Origin: Xiphias gladius | Taxonomy: Eukaryota > Chordata > Actinopteri > Istiophoriformes > Xiphiidae | Reading direction: 5' to 3' | Assembly: GCF_016859285.1 (NCBI RefSeq) | Contig: NC_053418.1 | Span: 22,871,829-22,935,828, forward strand | Length of the DNA stretch: 64,000 nt | Part shown: positions 23,685 through 38,400 of the stretch, piece after piece | Numbering within the stretch: position 1 is the first letter of the stretch | Layout: each line of letters opens with the position of its first letter | The notes under the pieces: model-generated | The model's database searches: none | What the model saw: only the letters and a program-made list of their open reading frames with translations | Told to the model about the DNA's origin: nothing | Made by a program: the position numbers and the translations under genes

Positions 23685-24138
23685 TATTACTGTTTTAATA
23701 TTGTGGCTGATTGGTCTAAGTTTTTTAAGTTTACTTAACAAAACTTTAAGTTAAGTTTTAGTTAAGTGTGCTCAGCCAACATCAACATCATCTGTTTACA
23801 CATCTGGACTGAGTGAGGTTACAATGAAAGTCTCCCTTGACCCTTTTTCGGTCCTAATTATTTGCTTCCGTTTGACACTGACTGATCATAAAGAGCGAAG
23901 CTTTAGGTTTCAGTTATGGCCTCATCATAAAGCACAATCACTGTGTAGCATCTAAAATATGCACAACATTTTCAAAATATGCGATTACAGGATGGTAAAA
24001 AAACAAAACAAATCTTTTTCATCGATAACAGGAAGATATTTAGGTTCAGTTTTAACAAAACAGTCCAAGTAGCAGCTGTGTAAAACAACCGGACGTATCA
24101 TGATTCCAATATACGAGGCTGCATCATGGCTCTGTGGA

Positions 24139-27100
24139 TTATATTGGTTTGTACAGAAGAGTGGTCACATACTTCTTTTTGTATCGGTGTGTTGCACTGA
24201 GAACCATCACCCCATCCTAAAACACAATGACAAGAAGAGTATTTAGATACAAATGAGGCTTAATGCAGATGTTTACACCATTCAAGGCGAAATTGTTTGA
24301 CTTTTTCCAAGATTACATAGGAAAAGTGTTAAAATGATTGTGATTATTGGCAGTACAAATTTGAGGCACAGCATTATCATATGTTGTCCAGCATTTTATG
24401 CGTACTGTATGTCATGTGCATGAGATGTTGCACATAATGCTTATGTCCCTTTATGGTAACCAATCACCCGTGTATGTCCAACAGTTTGATCAGAATCCAT
24501 TAGGTATTTAGATATTTTGTCTGACAGACGGAGGGGGTGGATCCATAACTTTTCACCTGATTTCACTGTGAGGGACAACATTAAAAACAAAGCAAACATG
24601 TGAGCCGAGGATTTGTTACCTTGATGGAGAGGGCGTACAGGTGATTGAGCATCACATGGTTGGGCTCCGGGAGCAGCGTCGGATCACACTGATGAAGATT
24701 CAGAGAGAGGGCGGATCTCACTAAACTGTACGCTGCCGTAAAAGCTTTGTAGAGCAGTGCCAATCATTAAGACAAGTGTGTATTACAGCATCGGACCTGT
24801 ACTTACACAGACACCTGTGTCCTTGTTGAGCAGCACTTGCAGCAGGTGCGGGGGCAAAATAGGAGGGTGTCTGATCTTTTCTTCCGGTTTGGTCACATAT
24901 GCGTCCTGTTGGTAGGGGCCGGGAGGGGAGCTGGACAAGTCTTGGAGAGAGGGATCACATGACACCATTTCAGTACAGCTTTACATCAGAAAATAGGGCC
25001 ACGCGAAATTACCTGAAAGTAGCTGTTAATGAATTAATGCAGGTTCCGGTACCTGAAATGTCTGCAGAATCCTCTGAGTCGATCCTGAGGGCATCAAACA
25101 CTTCAAAGTCGGTTCTCTTCACCTGGATAACGTTATTGACTGTTCCGGTTTTAGACGTCATCACAGCCTGGGAGAGAGTGCAAACACAAATTTGATACCG
25201 ACACTTGTGAGCATAGACTAGGCTTCTGTAGTGGCGGGAAAAATAAGAGCACATCAATGATACTTTTACCTCTACAATTTAGGTTTTCACTCACCCCAGT
25301 CGGATCCAGAGTCCACTGACCGTCTACACAAAACTTGTACTGGTGCTCTCCCTCTGGCAGGTCCACTAGAGCCACGAAATTTTTCTGACTGGGTTGGAGA
25401 GACAGCCATGTGTCACACTTTCATCAAAGGCCACAGCTAAAGGAGGCACGATCTTGTGAAGTGCCCTGCGCGAGTCAAACTACCTTCTGTTGAGTGGGAT
25501 CTTGGTGGCCCAGTTGTTAAAAGAGCCGGACACAAAGACCTCTTTGGCGCCCCCCGACCATCGGAACACGGTCGGCCGGGCCTGTGTTGGGCTTTTGCTG
25601 TCACTCTCCATGTCTTGCTGCCAGGCCAGAAACTCCTGTATTTCTTGTGGAGCCTAGACAGCGTGATATCAAACGATTGTTGCCATGTTAACGAGAGCTC
25701 CCTCGGCCCCTGCACCGCAACACAGCGCTTCCTGACTGAATGACCAGCTGGGAGGGAGCTGAGGATTGAGTCGACTGGTTCATGCGTTTGTGTGCTTTTG
25801 AAAAGTGTACAGTATGTTTTATGCAAACTCTCTGAGATACATTTTGTTTTGTGCATCCTCTTCATATGAGTCAATGAGAATTGAACCTGCCAATTCAATA
25901 TAATTGATAGATGACACGAATATTTTTTTGACTGTATGATTTACATACAAAATGCAAATATATGGCCTTGTCTTAATTTATGCCAAATATTTTCAACATC
26001 CTGCATACAGTAAATGCTGTAATTTAGTATTCTTGTTCATATTCTCACATCCATCTGAAATGTATGTATTTATAGCTTTACCATCATAGAGCAATATACC
26101 ATGTGAAAATAAATTTGCACTTACTTTCTACTACATATAACTGTTTTTCAAATGTATATATATAAAGTATGTTTTCATATTGTATAAAATCATCAAAATT
26201 TTGTTTGGGTGACTACAGTCTACTAAAGTCATAGCAAAATAAGGATTAATATTTTATTATCTGATACTTCAATATTTTAATTTTATTTGCTATATCTCTT
26301 CAGTATTTCCTGTTGCAACTATTACGTTTTTCCAAGGGGGTTTTGAATGGATTGTGACAGTGTTTTTGCATGTTTTTGCCCTTTAGCAACCATTTTATAT
26401 TACTGCCAACCATTTTACAAAGCGTACCAAATGTTTTTTGGTTTATTTCCTTCCTTTTAATGTGAAAATCAATTTTCAGTGACTTCAAACTTGCTTGAAA
26501 TGTGTTATCCATCAGTGTGAACATTTAGTTGCCCTTATTTTCTGTTACATTGTAGTTGTGCACTGCACAAAGGTGGGACTGTTTTCTTAACACTTTACTG
26601 TAATGCTTTCAGGACTTTAAAGTTTTTTTTTTGACAAACACCAAAGGTGGGACTGTTTTCTTAACACTTTACTGTAATGCTTTCAGGACTTTAAAGTTGG
26701 TTTTTGAACAGCAAACCTTTTATTGCAAGGAATTAATGAGAACCAAATTATACTCTTTGTAAGACCCATGTTTGCTCTCTGACAAATTTGATTTTCTCAA
26801 AGATGTACAGAATGCAAACACAATGTCCTTGGGCAGCTGGTTCTCCAGTTTCAGATGGCAGAGGTTCTCACCAGCACCTGAATCCATCAGTCACATTAGC
26901 TGATGTAACAAATAAATGTTATTTTGAGAAAAATGTTTTGGTTCAGGTTTATTAAATATTCAACATGAGGGATTTCCTATCCCATGAAAATCAATCTAAA
27001 AAGGAGGACTGAGGAAAATACATCCTTAAGGGTTTCATGTTAAATGGATAGTCCAAAACATTGGATTTGTAAATTATTAAAAGGCCATTTGATTTCATTA

Positions 27101-27305
27101 CATAAAGTCTACAGTATGACTGTATGACACCAGCCCTGGTATAAACCTCTCACTATACCTTTGGATCGTCCCTCTGGAAAAGATCTGCGTCCTCTGTGCT
27201 GTCCATCAGGATGTTGGGACGTGCCTCTTTCCCCCCTTGCTGTCCATCTCTGTACGACCTCTCACCCTGACCCCCGCTGGACCTGTCGCTGCTGCTGTTC
27301 CCCAT
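24139..27305 (-). CDS. prkab1: AMP-activated protein kinase beta-1 subunit (7 coding exons, 268 aa)
   Basis: Scaffold subunit of AMPK that binds glycogen and links alpha and gamma subunits. Minus-strand exons: 27305-27159, 25653-25484, 25388-25295, 25167-25053, 24940-24807, 24688-24620, 24216-24139; phases agree and the total is 807 nt. Seen: N-terminal MGNSSSDR, an N-myristoylation signal (Gly2), then RPNILMDSTEDADLF. The carbohydrate-binding module (about 68-155) has TVFRWSGGAKEVFVSGSFNN, NFVALVDLPEGEHQYKF and VDGQWTLDP, with the conserved Trp and Lys residues; a Ser at the position of mammalian Ser108 (NRSQKNF) is kept. The C-terminal alpha/gamma-binding region begins near PPILPPHLLQVLLNK and ends RYKKKYVTTLLYKPI. 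Length is almost that of mammalian beta-1 (270). A 5' UTR exon ending at 27,548 is likely. Confidence 0.96.
26569..26698. repeat. Local tandem duplication, ~56-bp copies at 74-bp spacing (prkab1 intron 1)
   Basis: The segment AAAGGTGGGACTGTTTTCTT... at 26,569-26,625 recurs nearly exactly at 26,643-26,698. The copies are separated by a T-rich spacer. The near-identity suggests a recent duplication. Confidence 0.85.
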
Positions 27306-27548
27306 CCTGCTGGCATCAACCACTGCGAGACACACACCGAGTTCAAGTCGGCACCTCTTCGTGTTCTGGGGCCATACAGGGCAGAGACCACCAGGGGCCC
27401 CACAGTGGCCCCTGGACTGACCGAAAAAGGCCCCCTCTGTAAGTAGTGCTACGAGGTGGCCCCTTGCAAAATGAGTAAATGAAAACAATGGGGGTTGTTC
27501 ACTGGTAAGAGCATGCAACCACACCACAGCAACACCACAATGCCAACC

Positions 27549-28090
27549 TGAGTCTTCTCCGACGAGGTTCGGGTGGCTGCAGTCTGAGCACACGGAGCTC
27601 TCTGGTCCGATCTACATCTGCTGGTGCTTTCTGGCTGTAGAAATCGTCCGGAGTCCGCGTCGTTGTTGTTTCCGTCTTTGAACTGGAGTTTTCCTCTTGA
27701 ACTGAAAAGAAAAAAAGAAAAAAGAAAAACCCACCGTGAGGCGGAGCAGCGTTGACCGTCCCACGGCTTCATAGCAGATGAGCGGCCACTTATGTCCTGT
27801 TTCTCTGACCTACCTCTATTTCTTTCTGTAATCCCCTGCGCCCAGACGTACTAGGTTCGTTTTCGCCTTTTGGTTTGAAACTCCAGTCTGTGTGTGCGTG
27901 TGTGTGCATGTGTGTGTGTGTGTGTGTGCGTGTGCGCGCGTGTGTGTAGTGAAGAAAGAAAGCACACCTCTTCCGCCTCCCGTCCTCGAGCTCAGGGCGA
28001 GTTGAAGTTTAACCCGCTTGTCGCCAACTGCGTGGTTTCATGTAAACGACGCGTTGCAACGACCAAAAATGTCCGACCTCTCATCATAAA
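27549..28090 (-). promoter_or_regulatory. prkab1: Probable prkab1 5' UTR exon and CpG promoter
   Basis: On the minus strand an exon-like sequence ends at 27,548 with ACTCAG followed by GT, upstream of the coding exon whose acceptor lies just before the ATG. CpG content is high to about 28,090. A (TG)n tract at about 27,888-27,950 lies inside it. Confidence 0.45.
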
Positions 28091-28099
28091 ATAAAATAA

Positions 28100-29489
28100 G
28101 GTCCTTTTTTTTTTTTTTTTCCTTTTGCTGCATAATACATTTCCAGGCCTCTAAAAGCCACTCAAATAATTACTTTGACTTCTTGGCAACTGTTTAGGAA
28201 ACACTGATTCACCACAAGCCAAAACCTACAGGACATTTTCTCTGAATCGTTTGTGGCCAGGATGTTTCTGGGGTACTTCAAAATGTATCTTGAACATGAA
28301 TACGTCTTTTCGGCTGATTGATTTGTGATTTTATTTTGAAGTGTATTTTGTGTCCTTATAGCCTGTAAAAGCAGACAGCCACGAAAGCCTCTTTAAGATT
28401 TCTGCAGCTCAGCAAAAGAGTGTCCTTGTTCCATGTCACATCTGATTTCTCAGAGACGTTCTCACGACTATCAGGTTCCACCTAATTCACGTATCTAAAG
28501 CCTGTAACTGTAAACACTCAAACTAGAAAACAGAGAGTCATCGGTATTCCAGTGTCAGGTGAGGTTACCCTTTTCCTCTCAGGGTTAGAGAGCGCTGGAG
28601 TACACAGAATCACCATTTCAGCCGGATTAGGTGTTTGGTTTTTGTTTTTTTTGTCCCAATAAGTGCCATGTCATCATTTAATTCCAGTTAATAACACTAC
28701 AGTGTTTCACTACTTTATTTAACTGCAGCCACAAACGGAAGATTAAAGCTATTGGAAAATTGTACTCAGGATTCTAAACACCGTTGGGGTCTACAATCCA
28801 ATCAGAGTCCTAATATTAATGGCACTATTTACTTTAGAAGACCTTTAAAATGACTGCTGGTTTAGCTACCTTACAATACTGATAATAATCCGATAATAAC
28901 AATGAAATTGATAAGATTACATTTTGTAACATGGGTTTTGTTTGCATTTTCTTCCTACTGGGTTAAGCTCTTAAAAGACAAAGAGAAGAAACTTATCGGC
29001 GAATTCAAATTGCAGCTAAACTTCACGTGCAAAAGACAGTTCAGCTGATTATCAGTGAGCTGGTATCACTGGCAATTTGACAGTTCAGTCAGCCTCAACA
29101 CCAAAGCAACCGCATGAACGTTTGTTTTCAATTTTCCCCCAACTTTACCATATTTCCTCAACCACAATTATGTCATTTTAGACAACGTCTCTGCAGAAAA
29201 CTGACCTGTGATTGGTCATGATATAAAAATAAGTCATTAGTTCTTTCCAGAGCTTTACTACATTCCCATGGATTCTCTCTGAATAGTTGACCCTTGGTGC
29301 CAGGCACACACAGGACCCATTCAGATCCAGCTTATGTCTAGAACAGCAACAGGAGGTAGTTCAACAACTGACACATAAGAGCCCATTGAAAAGTTTTCTA
29401 TTGCTTCACCCTGTCATGCATTCATTTGTAACGCTGCATGGAACCTTCGTTGAAATCACAAAAATATTAAACTCTTTATAAGAATTTGT
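28100..29489. other. AT-rich intergenic spacer
   Basis: Starts with a poly-T tract. I see no coding exon, RNA gene or repeat I can name. Confidence 0.5.
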
Positions 29490-30390
29490 CCATCTATACG
29501 TTCGCTTTCTGCCACTTATCTGGGTCCAGGTCAATGTCCCAGTCCTAGCCACTTCCTCTAGCTCTCGCTTGGGGGATCGTGAGGCGATCTCAGGTCAAAT
29601 ATGTGATCTGCGTAGTGTGTTCTTGGTGTATTCTGATTCTCTTTAAAAACTGCTTCACAGTCCAGCTCCTGGTATGCATGGAGCTAAAACCTCAAGTGTC
29701 AAAGTTTACAAAACGCATGTAGACTGGTTGTGCGTGATCCGTCCCATGTTGCCTGACATTAGAGAGCTGGTCCACCAGGTGGTCCTCTAGAGAGGTGAAC
29801 AAGGCTTTCCCTCAGTCCTTGAACTCTGCCTACTCCAGAGAGAGAGAGAGTGTGTCGGATGGGTCAGCAGTTCCTTCACCCATTCCCTCCACTGCTCTGT
29901 CCTCAGTGAAGGTCAGCAGTGCTCCAGCCCTGACAGAGAACAGGGCCCTGACTCCCCTGCTTGAGTTGTCCGTGGGTTTGCCAGATGGGGCCCCCAGGGC
30001 CTAACCAAACAAAACAGACCTCCCACTTCAGCTGGGACCTTTCCAAGCAGCCGCATCAGCAAAGGAGGCTTTGAACATTGTTCGTTCAGACTCCCTAACA
30101 TGATGAAGAAGATTTCACCTGGTGAAGCCTGGTGATTAGACAGGTAGAGGACTCTTTTTGATATTTCCAGCTCATCATCACTACATTATTTGGGTTTCCC
30201 TCAGCCATCCAGCAGCTTTTTTCCGGTCATCTCATCCTGCTCACTAGCAGGTGGCGATCAGTTTACAGCTCTGCTCCTCCTTTCACATGAGTGTCCAAGA
30301 CACATGGCTGCAGCTCCAACAGTATGACTACAAAGTCACTCATCAGTCTTTGGCCCAAAGTGTCCTGGTACAAGTTAAACGTATAAACTA
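29490..30390. mobile_element. Degraded LINE-type retrotransposon fragments
   Basis: The left part (TTTCTGCCACTTATCTGGGT, then CAGTCCTAGCCACTTCCTCT) and the right part (CACATGAGTGTCCAAGACAC, then CTTTGGCCCAAAGTGTCCTG) match signatures I know from 3' regions of fish non-LTR retrotransposons. Between them no intact reverse transcriptase frame is visible. Subfamily is not determinable by eye. The following 30,391-31,170 is AT-rich with no recognised feature. Confidence 0.5.
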
Positions 30391-31178
30391 TCTTCTGAAC
30401 TTTTGCTGAGTTCAAAATAAGTCAAAAACAAAGAATGTCAAAAACAAAAGAAAAGAGGGTTCACACACGCTTTATGCAGATTTATGCAAACCTTCCCCAC
30501 TGATAAGTTGGTGATTAAACTTTTATTTTCTCTGTATTTAATAAACTGGATCACTGCACAGCTTAAAGATTATATTCATATGCTCTAAATTTAGCCTTGT
30601 AACACAATCTCTCAGCCTTAACACATTGCAACAGGTGTCAAAGATGGGTGTGAACTGAGACCAGTCAGTATCAGGAAGCACACCCGCGAATATTGCACAG
30701 TATTTGTCATACTATTGCTTCTACCAATATTGAAGGTCAATAGGTTGTGTTGATCCCCTCAGAAATATGGATTGTGCCATTGTTAAAAAAAAAACAACCT
30801 ATGGTCAGTTCAGGTTATGAAAACTGAATTTCAAAACTAGTTTTTTAATTTCACCATTTTTTCAAAGCAATAATATCTAACTTTTTTTAGTCTTTTTTTT
30901 TTTTTTGGATTGTGTTTACAGTTCCGGTTTGTTTACCAGACCATGTTTTGTGAGAATAAAACATTTTATTTCATAAGACATTTACAATGAAGCAGAGCTA
31001 TTTTTCAATGAGTCATAATATTCCTCTGCTTGGAATTGCCAATGGTGCCATATCAAGACTCGAACAACATAGTAGAATGCACATTAGCACATTAGTCTTG
31101 TTTTTCATCAGTGGAAGCACTGGCAGGATCCTCTTTCATAGGGACCTATGTATCATCGTTTCTGTCACCTTGCTAAGT

Positions 31179-31184
31179 TTTATT
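31179..31184 (-). terminator. tmem233: Poly(A) signal of the tmem233-like gene
   Basis: AATAAA on the minus strand about 165 bases beyond the latest possible stop at 31,348. Confidence 0.5.
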
Positions 31185-31347
31185 GCAATATAATGCACAC
31201 AGCAGCTGAGACAGGGATGTGTTCAGCTCTTGAAAAACCTGCGGAACTCTTGATGATAGAAGCCAAGAACCAGCTCCTCCTTATCCCATGGAGCTGATGT
31301 CTCCATGACAGGTTCACCTCTTCTCCACTTCCACCTCCTCTTCCTCC

Positions 31348-33610
<2,263 letters not shown>

Positions 33611-33613
33611 TAA

Positions 33614-33619
33614 TTTATT
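33614..33619 (-). terminator. msi1: Candidate distal poly(A) signal of msi1
   Basis: AATAAA on the minus strand about 1.86 kb beyond the msi1 stop at 35,480. Long 3' UTRs are usual for Musashi genes. Confidence 0.45.
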
Positions 33620-35479
33620 AGGAATTTTAAAAAGTTTTTTTTTTCCAAAGGAATAAACATGACAGGAGAAGAAAATCAAAAAAATGTTACAGTGTTGACA
33701 AGATTGTTATTTTTCAGTGAAAAGAGCATGAACTACCATGGTAGCCCGCAGCAGTGTGAGCAAGTGTATCAAAATGTAAAACCTGGTATCTTGTAGATCG
33801 AGAGTGCTTTGTTCTTAAGATAACATTCGAAGGAAAACACATTTATCGTGATCGGCCAGTGCAACATTCTAGTAGCTCTGAACATAATTGTTTTGGTCTA
33901 AGTATAGTAGTCACATTGCTACAATCTGTGACCTCCAGTGGATCCGCAGTGATGGATGGGAGGGGGGTGACGGGTAAACAAGACCTTACCTGTCCTTTTC
34001 CTGTTGGAAAAGCCAACTTTCTAAAAGGTTTAACCATCCACACTTTGACATAGATGTTAATGTAATAATAAAAAAGTCAGATTAAAATTTCACATTTGCT
34101 GAGGTACCACCCACCCAAAAAAAAAAAAAAACAGCACATGGCACATTGGAAACCAATGTGTATAAAACCATTTGACATGCTCACGCAAACATCAACACAA
34201 CCTGCACAGTGAATCAGTCATAAACATGTTAACTGTGTATGACTGCTCCTGCATACTAGTTCTTTCATTTTCCTCCACAAACACTCATCACATATTGAAA
34301 ATCACAGTTAAAACAACAGTATGACAAAGTAAGAAAACAGCATGTGTTTTTTTTTCCTCTCCTGGTAGAGGAGCGTTTTCACACCCATATATCCCCAAAA
34401 GCAAAGTGTTGTTCCAGACTCAGCCTCTCTCCTGCTGGACTCAAAGCTGAAAGTGGTTCAGCTCCGACCCAGCTTCTGAATGCACTAACAGACTCAAATG
34501 ACACATCATTCATAAATGCCTGGAGAGAAGTACAGTGGATGGCTGGTCTTATGTTGACAGACAAACTGAAATGTTCTTAACCTCCATGGGAAACTATCAT
34601 ACGTAACAGTCTAGCTTTCCAACACATTTCTCCAAAGCCTCCCAACTCCCAGACACAAAATTAGCTGACCCCCCCTCTAAGCCCACCAGAAACCAGTCAT
34701 ATTTACAATATTTTACAAAATTGTACAGCTCATGTAGACATATTATGTAACTGTGACTACTGACCTTTGTCATCTGACCATTATTAGTATAACAAGTCTT
34801 TGTTAAAAACCTACCAAGATATACACTTTGTGACACAATCTCAAGAAATAGTATTAATCACAAATGTTTTGTTAAAATTCAGTATGAACTAGTATAGACA
34901 GCTAGACAAATATACAGTTTTCCAGTACAAATTACAGCTCTTGACCTTCAAACAGGCTTCACCAGGAGATTTAACTCCTCTTATCTCAGAGAGATCAGGG
35001 TCAAAGTTCAAATAACCCGATAAAACACAGCCAAAACAGAAAAAGAAACAACGCAGCCATCACAAAAAACAGCAAAGTGAAACATAACAACAGAAAAAAA
35101 AAAAAACACTAAAAATTCAGCATCTGCATGTGTTGCTATTACATGTAGTGATAAACATTTTCACTCCTTTTATGAAATTTTTCTTCTTTTTATCTCAGGA
35201 GGTGGAGTTTAGTGAGGTGTCAGTAGGGTCGGCTGGGTTCAGGTTGACACCAGGTTGAGGGGGTGGGGGGATTGAGGGTCCAGCCGCCCCAGCCGGAGAG
35301 GTGGACTGGACAGAGACAGGCCAGATCAGCTCCAAAGCAGCTTCAACTCCTTCCAGTTCTCAGTCTACAGCTCGGCACTGAGACAAAAAATATGTGGATT
35401 ACTCACAGGTTGGTCAAAAAGATTTTATATGTTAGGCTTTTAACAAGATGATGACTGGGAAGAGGACTGACTCACATTC
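33620..35479 (-). other. msi1: Probable msi1 3' UTR
   Basis: The AT-rich stretch between the msi1 stop and the candidate poly(A) signal contains no other gene I recognise. Assignment is by position only. Confidence 0.45.
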
Positions 35480-38400
35480 TCAGTGATATCCGTTAGTGAA
35501 GGCCGTGGCGATCAAAGGGCCCTGTGGGAGCAAGGATACAAGTTTTAAGTTCACTTCTTTGTTAGCAAAATGCAGACTTTGATTTAATCTGTCTGGATTT
35601 TTTTCCCCTCAGGCTTAAATTGCTAATCAGTGAACTCAGCTGCTGTTGTGTTTCACTGGGATGAAAAGCACATGTCCAGAGTCATGATGGCACGCAGCTG
35701 AGAAACACTGAACATCTATCTAGCACCTTGACCAACAGCGTAAAACAACAAAAAAAAAAAAACAATGCAAAATATGAGAAAAAAGATTTTGCCTTTGGTT
35801 ATGTTGGCAAAAGAAAACAGAATTTTTCATATAAATGATGGCAGTGCTGGACCTGCTTCTTCTTCTTCTTCTTGTTTTATTCACAGCATCAGTGTCAATG
35901 CCAGCAGCTTTAAAGAAGTAGTTTTGAGGAATCCACCAATTTGCTTTATTGCCAAAGTTAGATGAGAAGATCGATACAGCTCTTGCGTCTGTCCGTTCAG
36001 TAGGAAGCTACCATTGGATTAGTTTAGCACAAAGTCTGGAAACAGCGGATTTTGTTCCATTTGGACTTAACCGGGCCAGCTGTTCCCAACTGTTGCCAGT
36101 CTTTTTGCTAAGCTAGACTAACTGGCTGCCAGCACTGGCCTTACATTAAATGGCCAGATATGAGATTTGATTTCTTAATCATGTGCCTTCGCTTTGAAAT
36201 TAATTTAAAATTTACAAGGACTATAGAAGGAAATAGACCTATAGTTTCATTGGACTGGATGTAACGGACACATGACTGGCAGCTTTAGTTATGTTAAGGA
36301 GCAAGGACAGAAACTATTCAAATACAGAACTCAAATACATAATCAGAAGCGACGATAGCTCACCCCCAAACTATGGCTGAATCCAGTGCTTGGGGCGGGG
36401 CTCGCAGCGCTGAGGTAACTGCTGACAGCCGACTCCTGGCTGGCCGTTCCATACAGGTCTGCCATCGGCCCCGGGCTGCTCGTGCCTAAAAATCCAGCTG
36501 AGCGAGACGGGGTAGAGCCTAAAAGTAAAAATAAGAACAAGGTGAGTTTTGGGACACTTGTGGTTCTGAGTGAAATGTCTTGACAACTATTGTGTGGACT
36601 GCTATCACATTTGGTACAGACAATCAAGTTCCCCTCAGGATGAACTGTAATAACGCTAGTGATCCCCTGACTTTTCATCTAGCGCGATGATCTGGTCATA
36701 GAATGAATCTGTCCAGCGCTCGGTTTATGAGCAAACACCCGGAAAACTAATGACATTCTCATCAACCGCAGCTGTACTAAGTGTTTAGTGGTAATTCGCA
36801 AGAGCTAACATGATGACACGCTAAATCAAGATGGTGAACTTGAGAATGTTAGCATTTTTGTTGCGAGCATGTTAGCATGTACAGCCTCACAGAGCTGTTA
36901 GCATGGCTGTCGTCACTTACTCTTGTTTTAAAAGACTATTCTAAGAAAGTTCTTCTTCAGCTTCTTTTTACTTTCACTTAAAGGCAAAGGCAAAGCAGTA
37001 CAGGTTTGGCGCCCTACTTTGCTACTTGCTGTATACAGTACAGCAGAATCGGTTCACTATTTTTGGGGGGACCAGCATAGTGAAGAGTGCCAATGCGGTA
37101 CTAAATTATAAACAATCTGTAGCAGTAACATCTACATGTATAACTATATTAGCAGTTAAGAAAAGTAAGCAAGATTTGGAGCTGCAAACTGGCTGAAAGA
37201 TTTATTGATTAAGAATTAAACTTCTGATGACTGTGTATTGTGAAATGCGTCACCATCATTTCAGATGTTCACGTGTATGAAAAATCCGGTCAAATTTAGA
37301 CTTGGGGCTCACTATGGCCCTCATAAGAAAAACAGAAAGGCTTTTTTTTTTTTCCTTTTTCACACCTCTGACTACTGCTGCTGCTGCTGCTGCTGCTGCC
37401 ATTGGTCCGTACGCTGTAAGAGGAATGGCTAAAAAGAGAAGAAAAATAAAAGCCAGGTTAATAACCTTTTATGTTAAACAATAACTAAAAACACATCATT
37501 TCAAGTCTCACTCCGGTGACCTCAGAAAGCCGAGTCCTGTACTGATGTGCAAGGGAACAGGAGTAAAAATTGCCAATGAGTGTATATCATTTAATCATAC
37601 AGAAACAGGCAGCTTTATGAGGTCAGTGGAGGAAGACGTTCAAGCAAACAACAAAACCTTCCTCTTCACTGTCAGCAATCCTGCCTTCAGCTTGAGACCG
37701 AGGAGGACTGACAAACACAAACATGCAAACCAAAGAGTGATCGGGTGTTGATGCTAACGTGGCGTGTAGCAGACTGACAACATGCTGCTTGTAAAGTCCA
37801 GAGGAGGGACTGACTGACCTGTGAGCTCAGGGGGGTGGGGTGAAGTCAGAAGGGGAGTCCTCTCTAAGTGGAACTCTAAAACAGAAACATCAGAGTGCTG
37901 TTGAGACACACACCACCATCGCCGGCGAGGAGAACACACACGCATACAGGCTGGGGAGACCCCTCAGAGGTGAGCAAATACACACACAGGGTTTGAGGAA
38001 TGCAAACAGGAATTAAAGGAGGGAAGGATGTTTCAAAGCGCAAAAAAAGTGGTGTTACAAATGATACACAGTATTCATTGTGAAATAGAACAAAATATAT
38101 GTGTCATACAAACCAGTAACTTCAATTCAAGAGTACTTTGATTTCACTATATTTTTCTTTGGCGTACATCTAATTTTGTAATTCAGATCAGATCAACTAT
38201 ACACACTCCAGTGAAATAACACACACACGCACACACGCACACACGCACACAAGCTAAGTAAATGCAAATTCCACTCCCTGATATTTACAAGCAGCCATTT
38301 ACACTCACAGTGTTTCATATGCTTCTATGGAGACATGTTTGTATTTGTGACAGTTTGTCTACTGTCAGTTCAATATAAAACTACACCAGCTACTGACTGT

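Noticed and set aside
23370-23741. Minus-strand frames rich in Tyr, Ile, Val and Cys
   Set aside because: Produced by the (TA)n/(CA)n microsatellite.
29795-30101. Small frames within the LINE-like segment as host genes
   Set aside because: They lie in diverged retroelement sequence and show no reverse transcriptase or other domain.
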